Shown here: in pieces, positions 49,772 to 59,919 of the stretch
How the letters are laid out: each line of letters starts with the position of its first letter
Position numbering within the stretch: position 1 is the stretch's first letter
Source of the DNA: Flaviaestuariibacter flavus
GTDB taxonomy: Bacteria; Bacteroidota; Bacteroidia; Chitinophagales; Chitinophagaceae
Direction: 5' to 3'
NCBI RefSeq assembly: GCF_004337505.1
Contig: NZ_SJZI01000002.1
Location: 102,359-166,358 of the forward strand
DNA length: 64,000 nucleotides
The notes under the pieces: generated by a model
Told to the model about the DNA's origin: nothing
What the model saw: only the letters and a program-made list of their open reading frames with translations
Database searches by the model: none
Program-made: the position numbers and the translations under genes

Positions 49772-51055
49772 TCAGGCGTTCGCCCCCGGCTCACCCGCCC
49801 GCAACAGCCCGCCGGAGGCCTTTTTCTGTCTTGCTACATACCGCAGCATGCTCTTTTCCGGCGATACGAAATCCTGCAACAGCAGGTCTTTCAGCAGGCC
49901 CCCCCAGAGTATCGCAAACGGCAGCGCCTTGAGACTGTAGTTGATCATAAAGACGCGAAACTCCTTGGTGAACAGGTCCGTCGGTCCGAGGCCGGCAAAG
50001 ACCAGCACAAAGGGGATCAGCCACCTGAAGCCCGCCGTTCTTTTTTCCGCGATGTGGTAACTGAGCCAGATGGCGCCGCCGGTCATCCCGACAATGAATG
50101 TCGGGTGTTCCGAGCCGGAGCTGAAAAGGCTGATGAACAGGAGCATAGAGGCAACCATGTAATAACGAAACTGGGCCGACGCATATTGGCGAACACGCAC
50201 GAGCGGCGCGAGAAGCAGCAGGGCTCCCGGCACCAGGAACGGCAGTCCCGACCGGAAAGGCTGGTGCAGGATGCGGCGCAGCATGCCCGGGATTGAAGCG
50301 TCCTGTGAGGAACTCAGGCTGATATTGAGCGCGTTCTTCACCGACAGTTCGGCAAACCATTCGCGGTAGGTCTGCAGGATATACCCGGGTGAAGTAAAAA
50401 GCATCGGCAGCACCAGGCACACCGCAAACCAGAAAGCGCAGCCAAGCACGAATTCTTTTTTCTTTTTCGAAAACAGGAAGAACATCAGTCCGAGCACGCC
50501 GTAAATTTTTACGAAGGCGCTCAGCATGATGAGCAGGGTCGCTTTGAAATCTTTTCCTTCTTCCACCAGCACCAGCGTGAGCACCATCATGCCCACCACG
50601 GCGCTGTTGAACTGCGTCGACCACATCGCATTGGCCATCTCCACGCTCGTAAGCGCGATGACGAGGTTTTGCTGGTGCTTGCGCATAGCGGTGCGCGTAA
50701 GCACGTAAAACAGGAAGGCCGCGTTCCCGATGTTCCAGAGCAGCACGCCGGCAACATCGGGAAGCATCGCAAAGGGGGCCATCACGAATGCGAAGAGCGG
50801 ACCGTAATGGTTGATGTCGTCGTACTGGGCAGGGTAAGGCGTATAAAGCGGTTGTTGCTGTATCAGGTGAAAATATACCTGTCGGAAAATCTTGTAGTTG
50901 TTGATCCGGCCATTGGCAAAATCGGTAGCGAGGTGCAGCAGCGGGAGCAGGAGCACCCAAACCGCCAGCAGCACCTTTCGATTCAGGTAGAAAGCCTTCG
51001 GCCCGCTTCCGTCGGATTCCTTCAACGGCCGGGCAGTTCGCGAGTACAGGTACAT
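49772..51055 (-). CDS. GT87-type membrane glycosyltransferase (DUF2029)
   Basis: 427 residues with about ten hydrophobic segments. An N-terminal loop after the first helix contains DFANGRINNYKIFRQVYFHL and QPLYTPYPAQYDDINHYGPLFAFVMAPFAMLP, typical of DUF2029/GT87 polyprenyl-linked mannosyl/arabinosyl transferases (conserved Asp-x and Tyr-x-Pro). Later KATLLIMLSAFVKIYGVLGL and FTSPGYILQTYREWF. Probably transfers a sugar from a polyprenyl-phosphate donor on the periplasmic side. It stands alone; acceptor unknown. Confidence 0.85.
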   Translation of the reverse strand: MYLYSRTARPLKESDGSGPKAFYLNRKVLLAVWVLLLPLLHLATDFANGRINNYKIFRQVYFHLIQQQPLYTPYPAQYDDINHYGPLFAFVMAPFAMLPDVAGVLLWNIGNAAFLFYVLTRTAMRKHQQNLVIALTSVEMANAMWSTQFNSAVVGMMVLTLVLVEEGKDFKATLLIMLSAFVKIYGVLGLMFFLFSKKKKEFVLGCAFWFAVCLVLPMLFTSPGYILQTYREWFAELSVKNALNISLSSSQDASIPGMLRRILHQPFRSGLPFLVPGALLLLAPLVRVRQYASAQFRYYMVASMLLFISLFSSGSEHPTFIVGMTGGAIWLSYHIAEKRTAGFRWLIPFVLVFAGLGPTDLFTKEFRVFMINYSLKALPFAILWGGLLKDLLLQDFVSPEKSMLRYVARQKKASGGLLRAGEPGANA

Positions 51056-51408
51056 AGTGTGTCAGTTCGGTCGCGCTGCCAGGGAGTGCGCGCGCCCTTA
51101 GTTTTAGTTGTTGATGCTGCCCGGGCAAGCACCGGGACTGCATCGAAAATAGCCGGATCGGTTTGAATTGGCTTCTTTTTTCGGCGAAAGCGCAACGCTG
51201 GCGGACGGCGCTGCGTTTTTCGGTTGCCGGAGCGGCTACTCCGGTTGCCGCACTGCGGCAAGCACCGGCAGAATACAATGCTGAGCTCCGGCGGTTTGTG
51301 CCCGTTGATTTTTCGGCACCCACCGAAAATATCCGACCCTCGGGCGGTATTACCGTAGATTTAGGCGGCTATTAACTGCAATCCTACATTACTAACGCAT
51401 TACTGTTT
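51056..51408. other. Intergenic region upstream of the metalloprotease
   Basis: 353 bp. A 70-codon frame (51163-51375) looks random and is not called. TAGATTTA (51356-51363) is a one-mismatch -7 box for the protease gene. Nothing else seen. Confidence 0.5.
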
Positions 51409-54400
51409 ATGAGAAAGTTGTTGTTCGCCGGTTTATTCGTCGTTCTCGCCATTACCGGCCAGGCGCAGGATAAAAATCCCTGGCGCGCTCACACGGGCTC
51501 CGAGCCCATCGTGCCCGATAAGGGCGCGACCCGTCCTTCTTTTCCGAAAGTCTTTGAGCTCTTTGCCCTCGACCAGGCTGCGCTGCGCAGCGAGCTTTTC
51601 AAGGTCGTAGGCAACGCGGTGTCGCACAGTACCCAAATTGTGCTGCCTAATGCCGACGGAGCTTTCGAAACCTTCGAGGTGGTGGAAGGCTCCAACTTCG
51701 AGCCGGCCCTCCAGGCCCGCTTCCCCGAGATCCGCGCTTTCTCGGGCCGCAGCCTCAGCGACCCCGGTGCCACGCTCAAACTGAGCTACTCGCCCCAGGG
51801 GGTGCAGGGTATGGTATTCCGCACGGGCAGCGACAATGAATTCCTGGAAGCCTATTCGCAGGATCATACGGTTTATGCCGTATTCCGTGCCCGCCACGAC
51901 CGCAGCGGCAGCCAGTGGAATTGCTCCACGACGGAGCAGGAGATCACCGATGGCCTTAACCGCCAGGTGTTCCGCGCCCTGCCCACGGCACGCTCGGGCG
52001 GCAATCTCAAAACGCTGCGCCTCGCGCAATCGGTGACCGCCGAATACTCCAATTTTTTCGGCGCCACCAGTGCCGCTCAGGTAGGCCTCGTGCTGGCCGC
52101 GGTAAATGCTACCCTCACGCGCTGCAACGGGGTGTATGAAAAAGACCTCGCCCTGCACCTCAACCTGATCAACAGTACCACGAACGTATTTTATTACGAC
52201 GCTGCCACCGACCCCTACGCCAACGCCGCCACCGGTGCCGGCGGCACCTGGAACGGTCAGCTGCAGACCACGCTGACTGCCAATATCGGCGATGCCAATT
52301 ACGACATCGGTCACCTGTTCGGTGCTTCCGGTGGCGGTGGCAACGCAGGTTGTATCGGCTGTATCTGCACTGCGGGCACCAAGGGCCGCGGCTTTACCTC
52401 GCCGGCCAACAACATCCCGCAGGGCGACGACTTCGATATCGACTACGTGGTACACGAAGTAGGCCACCAGCTGGGAGCCAACCACACCTTCTCACACAGC
52501 CTCGAAGGTTCGGGCCAGAACAAAGAGGTTGGTTCGGGTATTACCATCATGGGCTATGCGGGCATCACCTCGCGCGACGTAGCGCCGCACTCCATCGATA
52601 TTTATCATGCCACGTCGATCGAGCAGATCCAGGCAAACCTGAACGTGCGTACCTGCCCGGTGACGGTGGCAATCGCCAACGCGACGCCCGTTGTGGCTTC
52701 GGTTAACGATTATACCATCCCGATGAGCACGCCTTTCGCACTCACCGGTACGGCCACCGATGCCGATGGCGACCCGCTCACCTATTGCTGGGAGCAAAAC
52801 GACGAAGCCCTCAACGGTCAGTCGGGGTCAAGCAGCATTGCCAGCGCCACCAAGCTAACCGGTCCCAACTGGATATCCTTCTCTCCCACCGCATCGGGCA
52901 CCCGCCTGTTTCCGAAGCTCGCAACGATCCTCAATGGCGGCCTTGTTTCCGGGCCACTCGCCGGTGGCGATGCAGGAACCAATTCGGAGGCACTCAGCTC
53001 CGTTGCCCGCACACTGAGCTTCCGTCTTACGGTTCGCGACAATGCTCCCTATAGCTCCACCGCACCGGTGAAAGTGGGTCAGACCAGCCTCACCGACATG
53101 TACGTTACCGTTACAACAACCTCCGGGCCTTTCGCGGTTACCGTGCCGAATTCCGCGCTTTCCTGGGCGGGCGCCTCCACCCAGACCGTCACCTGGAATG
53201 TAGCCAACTCCACGGCCCCCCCGGTAAACTGTGCCAACGTACGCATCCTGCTCAGCACCGACGGCGGCATCACCTTCCCCACCGTGCTGGTGGCCTCAAC
53301 GGCCAACGACGGCAGCGAAACTGTAACGCTGCCCGCGGTAAGCACCACCACCGCCCGCATTAAGGTTGAATCGATCGGTAATATCTTCTTCGACATTTCG
53401 AACGCCGACTTTACGATTACCAACGCCAGCTGCGCGGCGGCTGTAACCACGCAGCCCCTGGCAGCCTCCGTTTGTCCCGGTGGCAACGCCAGCTTCACGG
53501 TTGCTGCCAGCGGCTCCTCGCTCGTATACCAGTGGCAGGTAAGCACCGACGGCGGCACTACCTTCAACAATATCAGCGGCGCTACCGGTGATGTATATTC
53601 GTTTGCGGCTGCAGCCGGCCAGAATGGCTATCGCTACCGTTGCGTGGTAACCGGCGGCTGCGGCTCGGCGGCTACCTCCGGCGCGGCCACCCTCCAGGTA
53701 ACATCGGCGACTACCGTCAGCGCCGGCCCGGCCAACCTGACGGTCTGTTCAGGCGCACCCGGCAGCTTCACTGCCAGCGCCAATGGTGGCAGCCTTGGCT
53801 ATCAATGGCAAATGAGCAGCAATGGCGGCACCACCTTTACCGATATCACCGGCGCTACCGCGGCTACCTATAATTTCAATGCTGCCGCGGCTCAAAACGG
53901 CAACCTGTTCCGCTGCGTTGTCAGCAGCACCTGTTTCGCCCCGGTAATTACCGCTGCCGCGCAGCTCACTGTGAATGCCGCCACTACCGTTTCCACCCAA
54001 CCGCAGGATGCCATGCTTTGCGCCGGCGGCAATAGTGGCTTTACGGTGGCTGTCACGGGAAACAGCCTCAGCTACCAGTGGCAGGTAAGCACCGATGGCG
54101 GTGCCAGCTATGCCAACGTATCCAACAGCGGCGTCTATAACGGTGCCGCCTCCAACCAATTGTCGCTCACCGGTGTGGCCAGCGGCCTCAACAACTACCG
54201 CTACCGCTGCGTTGTCGGCAGCAATTGCCCCTCCATTACTTCGGGTGTAGCCCTGCTGACGGTGAATACCGCACCGGCCCTCGTAACGGATGCTTCCAGC
54301 ACGATCGTTTGCGCGGGTCAGCCTGCCGGCTTTGGACTCAACGTCAGTGGCACTGCTCTTACTTACCAGTGGCAGGTGAGCACCGACAGCGGCAGCACCT

Positions 54401-55350
54401 ACACCAACATCGCCAATGGCGGCGTGTACAGCGGTACCACAGCGGCTGCTCTCCAGCTCGGAACGACACAGGCCTCGCAAAACGGATCGCTTTACCGTTG
54501 CGTGGTTGCCGGCACCTGCAGCCCCGGCCTTACCTCGGCAGGGAAACGCCTTACCGTAAATACACCGGTTGCGCTGAGCACCCAGCCCGTTTCGGCAGCC
54601 ATCTGCGCCGGACAGGGTGCCTCGTTTGCCGTCGTGGCTACCGGCACCGCTCCCGCCTATCAATGGCAGGTCAGCACCGGTGGTGGCGGCTTTACAAACG
54701 TAGCAGGGGCTAATAATGCCAGCCTCCCACTCAATAACGTGGCTGCGTCGATGAATGCCAACACCTACCGCTGCATCATCACCGGCGCCGCTCCATGTGG
54801 CAGCCTCCAGTCTTCGGTGGTGACGCTCACGGTCAACCCGGTCCCGGTGGTCAGCCTCCAGGCTGCGCCTTTCCAGAGCCTGTACCCCGGCATCAGCACG
54901 ACGCTGAGCGCTACTTCAACGCCCTCGTCGGTTACCTACCAGTGGTCCCGCAACGGAGTTGCCCTGGCAGCAACCGGCAACACGGTGCCGGTGAGCATCG
55001 ATGCGGTTGGCTCCTACAATGTGCGCGCAACCGACGCCATCGGTTGTACGAGCCTTTCGAACACGGTCACGATTTCCGACTCGGCGATGGCGCAGCTGTT
55101 CATCTATCCCAACCCGAACAACGGCGTCTTCCAGGTTCGGTATTTCAATACGCCCGGACAGGCCAAAGCCCGTATGCTCGCCGTATATGATGCGAAGGGT
55201 GCCCTCGTGAGTGCCCGTACTTATACGGTAACCGGCATGTACGACCGCATGGACGTCACCCTCAACGGCGTCAGCCGCGGCATGTACGTGGTAGCACTGC
55301 TGGATGAAAGCGGCCGCCGCCTCGCTACCGGCAAGGTTTCGGTGCGTTGA
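51409..55350 (+). CDS. Secreted zinc metalloprotease with Ig-like repeats and T9SS sorting domain
   Basis: 1313 residues. Signal peptide (to about 20), a propeptide-like region, then a reprolysin-type catalytic domain (about 200-420) with the zinc motif H349-EVGHQLGANH and the Met-turn GITIMGYAG. A cadherin/Ig-like part (PVVASVNDYTIPMSTPF...) follows, then five Ig-like repeats around YQWQVST-GG with paired cysteines (about 676-1145) and a sixth degenerate one (YQWSRNG). The C-terminal type A type IX sorting domain begins FIYPNPNNGVFQVRY and ends LATGKVSVR. It should be secreted by the PorSS and anchored or released at the surface, where it degrades protein. A strong terminator follows. Confidence 0.93.
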   Translation: MRKLLFAGLFVVLAITGQAQDKNPWRAHTGSEPIVPDKGATRPSFPKVFELFALDQAALRSELFKVVGNAVSHSTQIVLPNADGAFETFEVVEGSNFEPALQARFPEIRAFSGRSLSDPGATLKLSYSPQGVQGMVFRTGSDNEFLEAYSQDHTVYAVFRARHDRSGSQWNCSTTEQEITDGLNRQVFRALPTARSGGNLKTLRLAQSVTAEYSNFFGATSAAQVGLVLAAVNATLTRCNGVYEKDLALHLNLINSTTNVFYYDAATDPYANAATGAGGTWNGQLQTTLTANIGDANYDIGHLFGASGGGGNAGCIGCICTAGTKGRGFTSPANNIPQGDDFDIDYVVHEVGHQLGANHTFSHSLEGSGQNKEVGSGITIMGYAGITSRDVAPHSIDIYHATSIEQIQANLNVRTCPVTVAIANATPVVASVNDYTIPMSTPFALTGTATDADGDPLTYCWEQNDEALNGQSGSSSIASATKLTGPNWISFSPTASGTRLFPKLATILNGGLVSGPLAGGDAGTNSEALSSVARTLSFRLTVRDNAPYSSTAPVKVGQTSLTDMYVTVTTTSGPFAVTVPNSALSWAGASTQTVTWNVANSTAPPVNCANVRILLSTDGGITFPTVLVASTANDGSETVTLPAVSTTTARIKVESIGNIFFDISNADFTITNASCAAAVTTQPLAASVCPGGNASFTVAASGSSLVYQWQVSTDGGTTFNNISGATGDVYSFAAAAGQNGYRYRCVVTGGCGSAATSGAATLQVTSATTVSAGPANLTVCSGAPGSFTASANGGSLGYQWQMSSNGGTTFTDITGATAATYNFNAAAAQNGNLFRCVVSSTCFAPVITAAAQLTVNAATTVSTQPQDAMLCAGGNSGFTVAVTGNSLSYQWQVSTDGGASYANVSNSGVYNGAASNQLSLTGVASGLNNYRYRCVVGSNCPSITSGVALLTVNTAPALVTDASSTIVCAGQPAGFGLNVSGTALTYQWQVSTDSGSTYTNIANGGVYSGTTAAALQLGTTQASQNGSLYRCVVAGTCSPGLTSAGKRLTVNTPVALSTQPVSAAICAGQGASFAVVATGTAPAYQWQVSTGGGGFTNVAGANNASLPLNNVAASMNANTYRCIITGAAPCGSLQSSVVTLTVNPVPVVSLQAAPFQSLYPGISTTLSATSTPSSVTYQWSRNGVALAATGNTVPVSIDAVGSYNVRATDAIGCTSLSNTVTISDSAMAQLFIYPNPNNGVFQVRYFNTPGQAKARMLAVYDAKGALVSARTYTVTGMYDRMDVTLNGVSRGMYVVALLDESGRRLATGKVSVR
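53437..54840 (+). repeat. Ig-like repeat-coding region
   Basis: Five in-frame repeats of about 250-290 bp inside the metalloprotease, sharing ACCAGTGGCAGGTAAGCACC-like stretches (for example near 53529, 54073 and 54365). These are possible sites for copy-number change by recombination. Confidence 0.7.
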
Positions 55351-55371
55351 TCGATTTACGGAATACTTTGT

Positions 55372-55403
55372 AAAGCCCCCCGCTGCAGCGGGGGGCTTTT
55401 TTT
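55372..55403 (+). terminator. Terminator after the metalloprotease
   Basis: 12-bp perfect stem AAAGCCCCCCGC / its complement with a TGCA loop and a T-run. Confidence 0.92.
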
Positions 55404-55522
55404 GCGCATGCGGTCGCATCGCTTCAGGTAGCGCGGCGCCGGCGCATGCCGGCGATCAGCGGTAACGATGAGCCGCCGATTTGTGTTTTGGCTAACTTGG
55501 CGCCAAATAACGTGCGCCGCAT

Positions 55523-56194
55523 ATGAATGTTCAAATCGAAGCCAGCTGGAAAGAAGCCTTGTCGGGCGAGTTTCGCCAGTCGTATTTCAAAACGATCACC
55601 GAGCATCTCAAAACCGAAAAGGCGCAGGGCAAAACCATCTATCCTGCCGGCCCGAATATCTTTCATGCATTTACGGCCACGCCGCTCGGCGAAGTAAAGG
55701 TGGTGATCCTCGGCCAGGATCCCTACCATGGTCCCGGCCAGGCGCATGGCCTCTCCTTCAGTGTGCAGAAGGGTGTGCCGCCCCCGCCATCGCTGGTCAA
55801 TATCTTCAAGGAGCTGCACGATGATGTGGGCACACCCATCCCGCGACACGGCTTCCTCGAGCACTGGGCCCGCCAGGGTGTTCTGCTGCTGAACGCTTCA
55901 CTTACAGTGCGCGCCGGCGAGCCGATGAGCCATGCCAAAATCGGCTGGCATCATTTCACGGATGCGGTGATCAAAAAAGTAAGCGATGAGCGCCCCCATG
56001 TGGTGTTCATCCTCTGGGGCAAGTTCGCCCAAAGCAAGGAAGCGCTGATCGACACGAAGAAGCACCTGGTGATCAAGTCGGCGCACCCCTCCCCGCTTTC
56101 CGCCAACAATGGTTTTTTCGGAAGCAAGCCTTTTTCGCAGACCAATAAATGGCTGATGAAGCATGGCCTCGACCCGATAGACTGGGCGGTGTGA
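55523..56194 (+). CDS. ung: Uracil-DNA glycosylase
   Basis: 223 residues, family length. Motif [21 protein letters not shown] with catalytic D66, [10 protein letters not shown], and motif B H188[12 protein letters not shown]. It removes uracil from DNA after cytosine deamination or dUTP misincorporation, starting base excision repair. The acyltransferase gene follows 34 bp later. Confidence 0.97.
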   Translation: MNVQIEASWKEALSGEFRQSYFKTITEHLKTEKAQGKTIYPAGPNIFHAFTATPLGEVKVVILGQDPYHGPGQAHGLSFSVQKGVPPPPSLVNIFKELHDDVGTPIPRHGFLEHWARQGVLLLNASLTVRAGEPMSHAKIGWHHFTDAVIKKVSDERPHVVFILWGKFAQSKEALIDTKKHLVIKSAHPSPLSANNGFFGSKPFSQTNKWLMKHGLDPIDWAV

Positions 56195-56228
56195 GGTGGA
56201 ATGCCGCTTAGCGGCTAATTTCGTCCCG

Positions 56229-56969
56229 ATGTCATCCCTGAAAAATATCCTCGGACGCGTTTTCGCCGTCTGGGCGGCGCTTGTGTTTTGCCTGACGCTA
56301 CTCATCGTCCTGATCCCGATCTGGGTGATCGGGCTTTACCCCGAGCCGAAGCGCTCGCATATCTTTCAGCCCATCATCCAGGGCTGGATGAGCGTATTCT
56401 TCTTTCTCACCGGCGTGCGCCGGCGCTTCCGCGGGCGCGAGCATTTCCAAAAAGGCCAGAACTACATCATCGTGTGCAACCATGCCTCCTATATGGACCC
56501 GCCGCTGTCGAGTCCGGGCATACCGGGTGCCAACAAGACGATCGCCAAGGCCGAAATGGAGAAGATCCCGCTCTTCGGCATCATCTACCGCCGGGGCTCC
56601 GTGCTGGTCAACCGCAAAAGCGAAGAGAGCCGCAAGGCATCCTACGGCAAGATGCGCGATGTACTGGTGCGCCTCCGGCTGCATATGTGCATCTACCCCG
56701 AAGGCACGCGCAACCGCACGGGCGAAACCCTCACGCGCTTTCACGACGGCGCCTTCAAACTTGCCGTCGAAACCGGCAAGCCGGTCATTCCCGCCACCCT
56801 TTTCGGGAGCGGCCAGGTGCTGCCTACCCATAAATCATTTTATTTCTGGCCCCATCCCGTGGCCATGCATTTCCTGCCGCCCGTTTCCCCCGTAGGGAAA
56901 ACCGTCGACCAGCTCCGCGACGAGGTCTTCGCCATCATGAAACAACACCTGGAAACGGCAAAACCCTGA
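56229..56969 (+). CDS. plsC: 1-acyl-sn-glycerol-3-phosphate acyltransferase (PlsC family)
   Basis: 246 residues: N-terminal membrane helix (FAVWAALVFCLTLLIVLIPIWVIGL), catalytic block CNHASYMDPP (NHx4D), IPLFGIIYRRGSVLVNRKS, the EGTRNR block and KPVIPATLFGSG. It adds a second acyl chain to lysophosphatidic acid in phospholipid synthesis. A frame is open to 56196; the ATG at 56229 precedes the helix and is preferred. Converges on the LptD-like gene. Confidence 0.93.
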   Translation: MSSLKNILGRVFAVWAALVFCLTLLIVLIPIWVIGLYPEPKRSHIFQPIIQGWMSVFFFLTGVRRRFRGREHFQKGQNYIIVCNHASYMDPPLSSPGIPGANKTIAKAEMEKIPLFGIIYRRGSVLVNRKSEESRKASYGKMRDVLVRLRLHMCIYPEGTRNRTGETLTRFHDGAFKLAVETGKPVIPATLFGSGQVLPTHKSFYFWPHPVAMHFLPPVSPVGKTVDQLRDEVFAIMKQHLETAKP

Positions 56970-56973
56970 GCGA

Positions 56974-57071
56974 TTTGAGATTCTAGATTCCGGAAATACA
57001 GGATTGAGGTAGGACACTGCTGAAAAAGCAGTCAGTACCGGCCAACCCTTTTGACGATTCACGATTCCCGG
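56974..57071. repeat. Short-word region between convergent genes
   Basis: Words GATTCTAGATTCC and GGATTGAGG at 56980-57010, with ACGATTCACGATTCCCGG at 57054-57071 in opposite orientation; a small ACTGCT/AGCAGT hairpin (57016-57032) lies between. A weaker example of the short-word layout. Confidence 0.45.
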
Positions 57072-59813
57072 TTAGAAATCCGTAAATACCCGCGTGCGGT
57101 TCACCTTGAGGTTTTGCAGGATGCTCGACTTCGGTGCGATGCTGATGCTGAAATAGCGCTGCGGGCCCACCGGTGTGAGGCCGATAGACATCTGCCAGCA
57201 GTGCATATCGCGGTTGATGGAAAGCGAGAGGCCGGTGGGCTTCATCGTTTTAAGATCGAAGTAGCCGTAGGAGCTGAAGTTCCACTTCGGAGTCAGGCTG
57301 AACGAGCTCCGGAAGTTCAGGCTTGAGTTGATGTCGGTACGCGTCCTGAAATTCGCAAGCGGCGTCCGGGTAAAATTGAATGCGAGGTCGAGGCTCAGGT
57401 CGTAGGGGATATTGAAGTCGACGAACTGGTTCGGGTTGAGGCGCATGTATTCGGCAAGACGTGTCTGGTCGGCCATCAGGGTCGGGTCGTTGATGTTGTT
57501 GCTGGCCGATGCCTGCTGCCCTTTTCGTGCTGCGTCGCGCGGCTTGCTCCGGAAGGATGTCGACAGCGAGATCGACCCGGAAGTGAGGCGCCCAGCGCCA
57601 AAGCCTTTTTTCCAGGCATAGTCTTCAACCTGGTGGCCTGCCGTATCTACTGCGTAAGGGTTTAACGATCCGGTGAAGTTCAGGTTCAGCTTATCAAAAA
57701 GCGAGCTGCGCAGGTACAAGGCGATCGGGGTCAGCTTGTATTTTTCCAGCAGGAAGTTATAACCGCCCGAGAAGCCAAAACCGTCGATGAGGCGCACTTT
57801 ACGGTCCTCTCTGGCGCCGCTGTCTTTGGAGCGCAGTTTCATCTCAAGGCTGTTGTCGAGCGAGAAGCCAAGGCCGCCGTTTTCGATATTAGAATAACCG
57901 GTAAACAGGTTGGGCGTACCAACACCGGTAGAAAAGACATTGTATTGCGTCTTGGTTCCGTTGCGGTCCGACTGGAATTCGCGGTAGTAATTCCGCGCCA
58001 GGTTGGGTGTGTAGTTGACGCTCACGCTGGGGCGCATGGTATGCCGGATGGCTTTCAGGCGCGAGCCGTGGAACTGGAAGGTTCCGAACACGCTGGTGCT
58101 GATGCCCAGCGAGGCGGCCAGGCTGTGCGCGGTAAACAGCCCGTTCTCGCGAATCGTATCCACCTTCCCGGCCTGCTCGTTCCAGCTGAAAAGGGTGCGG
58201 CGCTGGATCCACTGCTGCTGGTAAGAAATGCCCGGCGACACGAGCACCGGTCCCAGCGGTGGCAGGGTGAGGCTCACCGGGAGGGAATGCACGGCTCCCC
58301 AGCTGAGGGTGTCCAGGAGCCGCTGAAAGCTGAAAGCCGAGTCGTAAAACGCGAAGTTATTGCGGAAAGAACCGTTGTAACCCACACCGAGCTTTTCATA
58401 CCATTTAGGTGCGCCTACCTGCTCGGCGCGCTGCAGCGGGTAAATGGTATTTACCGAGAAGGTCGCGTCCGGAAGCGTCATGTTGATGACCCGCGTTTCG
58501 CTGTTCTGGCTGTGGTTGGCCGAAAGCGTCAGCGCGAAGGGCTTGCCGATCCAGTTTTTCGCGTAGGAGATCGACGATGTGAGCTGGTTCTGCACGTTAC
58601 GCTGAAGACTTGACGTAACAAAGCGGTTGTACTTGGTGGAGCCTGCGTTCACCGAGGCGCTGAAGTTGACGCCGGGCCGCGCGCGCTGGTCCACGGAGTG
58701 GCTCCACATGATGTTGAAGGTCTTGGCCGCGGTGTAGTCCGGGTCGCCCTTGAAGTTGAATTTCGAATTCTGCAAGCTCAGGTTGATGCCGCCATTGTAG
58801 CGGTAGCGCCTGCGGTAGCTCGAGCTCAGGTCGCCGCGCCAGCCGCCGTACGAATAAATGTTGGCGCGGAAGGTAGCATCCAGGTATTCATTGAGCACGC
58901 GGTAGTAGCCAAGCCCCTCGAGACCGATGCCCTGCTCCTGCGTGGACACGAACTGCGGTGGCAGCAGCCCCGAGTGGCGCCCCTTGCTGAGCGGGTAATA
59001 GCCGAAAGGCAGGTAAACCGGTACGGGCACGCCCTCGAACTCGGGGTGCATCGGGCCGGAAACGGCCACCTTATTGTTGATGATCTTCAGCTTGTTGGCC
59101 CGGAAGGCGAAGTGCGGCTCGTCGAGGTCGCAGGTGGTAAAGCGGCCGCCCTTGATGAACACCGTGTTGGCGTCCACCTTTTTGATGGTACGCCCGTTGA
59201 TGAACATGTCGTTCTGGGTGGTGAAGGTGTTTGTAAGCAGGCCTCGCTGCGACTTGAAGTTATACCGGATCGTATCGCTCTCGAACTTGTTGTCGGTCTC
59301 CTGCATCCGCGCCCGGGTGATCGTTTCACCAAGGCTGTCTTTTTCGCCGGTAGCCACCACGGTATTTGTCTGGTTGTCGATCTCCACCTTTGGTGCGTCG
59401 AGCACCGCGTCTTTATAGGTGGTATGCGTCTTTCCGTAGAGGATGATTTTTTTCTGCGGCACCAGCACCACCGCACTGTCTTCGGCCTTATAGTTCACCG
59501 GTCCGTCGAGCGAGTCTTTGGACATCCGCAGCGTAAACGTGTCGGTGCGCGGCACCCGGTTGCTGTCGCGCACCGGTACGGTATCGCGTCGGGGAATGGT
59601 ATCGGCGGCGGGGCGTCGGCCTGTGTCCGAAGTGTTTTTAAAGGCGTCCGACACGGGTGGCTTCTGTCCCGGCGCGCGCCCGGCGGGCGGCTTCGGCCTG
59701 GTGGTGTCGGCTGTTAAAGCCCTGTCAATATTGAAGGTGTGAATACCGCCCGCCCTTACGCCCCACGTTATCGCACAAAACAATGCTAAGATCGCCGTTG
59801 CCCGGAAGCGCAT
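57072..59813 (-). CDS. LptD-like outer-membrane LPS assembly protein
   Basis: About 913 residues from MRFRATAILALFCAITWG (signal peptide). A Pro/Thr-rich periplasmic spacer, then the OstA-like N-terminal beta-jellyroll (DSAVVLVPQKKIILYGKTHTTYKDAVLDAPKVEIDNQTN, GEKDSLGET, KFESDTIRYNFKSQRGLLTN), then the LptD barrel (PVPVYLPFGYYPLSKGRHSGLLPPQF, EGLGYYRVLNEYLDATFRANIYSYGGWR...) to a C-terminal Phe. It should insert lipopolysaccharide or lipooligosaccharide at the outer membrane. An in-frame ATG at 59843 lies too close to the -7 box, so 59813 is chosen. Divergent from the amidase gene. Confidence 0.88.
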   Translation of the reverse strand: MRFRATAILALFCAITWGVRAGGIHTFNIDRALTADTTRPKPPAGRAPGQKPPVSDAFKNTSDTGRRPAADTIPRRDTVPVRDSNRVPRTDTFTLRMSKDSLDGPVNYKAEDSAVVLVPQKKIILYGKTHTTYKDAVLDAPKVEIDNQTNTVVATGEKDSLGETITRARMQETDNKFESDTIRYNFKSQRGLLTNTFTTQNDMFINGRTIKKVDANTVFIKGGRFTTCDLDEPHFAFRANKLKIINNKVAVSGPMHPEFEGVPVPVYLPFGYYPLSKGRHSGLLPPQFVSTQEQGIGLEGLGYYRVLNEYLDATFRANIYSYGGWRGDLSSSYRRRYRYNGGINLSLQNSKFNFKGDPDYTAAKTFNIMWSHSVDQRARPGVNFSASVNAGSTKYNRFVTSSLQRNVQNQLTSSISYAKNWIGKPFALTLSANHSQNSETRVINMTLPDATFSVNTIYPLQRAEQVGAPKWYEKLGVGYNGSFRNNFAFYDSAFSFQRLLDTLSWGAVHSLPVSLTLPPLGPVLVSPGISYQQQWIQRRTLFSWNEQAGKVDTIRENGLFTAHSLAASLGISTSVFGTFQFHGSRLKAIRHTMRPSVSVNYTPNLARNYYREFQSDRNGTKTQYNVFSTGVGTPNLFTGYSNIENGGLGFSLDNSLEMKLRSKDSGAREDRKVRLIDGFGFSGGYNFLLEKYKLTPIALYLRSSLFDKLNLNFTGSLNPYAVDTAGHQVEDYAWKKGFGAGRLTSGSISLSTSFRSKPRDAARKGQQASASNNINDPTLMADQTRLAEYMRLNPNQFVDFNIPYDLSLDLAFNFTRTPLANFRTRTDINSSLNFRSSFSLTPKWNFSSYGYFDLKTMKPTGLSLSINRDMHCWQMSIGLTPVGPQRYFSISIAPKSSILQNLKVNRTRVFTDF

Positions 59814-59853
59814 TTTTAAACTAAATTTGTGCGGAGCGATCATATAAGACGAA

Positions 59854-59861
59854 CAAAAATA
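59854..59861 (-). promoter_or_regulatory. -7 box for the LptD-like gene
   Basis: TATTTTTG on the minus strand, a perfect TAnnTTTG. Transcription would start near 59847 and leave a leader of about 34 nt to ATG 59813. The AT-rich leader fits the phylum. On the plus strand TAAATTTG (59822-59829) may serve the amidase gene. Confidence 0.5.
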
Positions 59862-59919
59862 GAGTTTTGGGAATTAAACGATTTGTGAAGATTCCCCTAA
59901 CAGAACGTAAAGATCCACT

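Noticed and set aside
51163..51375. 70-codon frame upstream of the metalloprotease
   Set aside because: No recognisable sequence, and it overlaps the probable promoter; more likely leader/intergenic.
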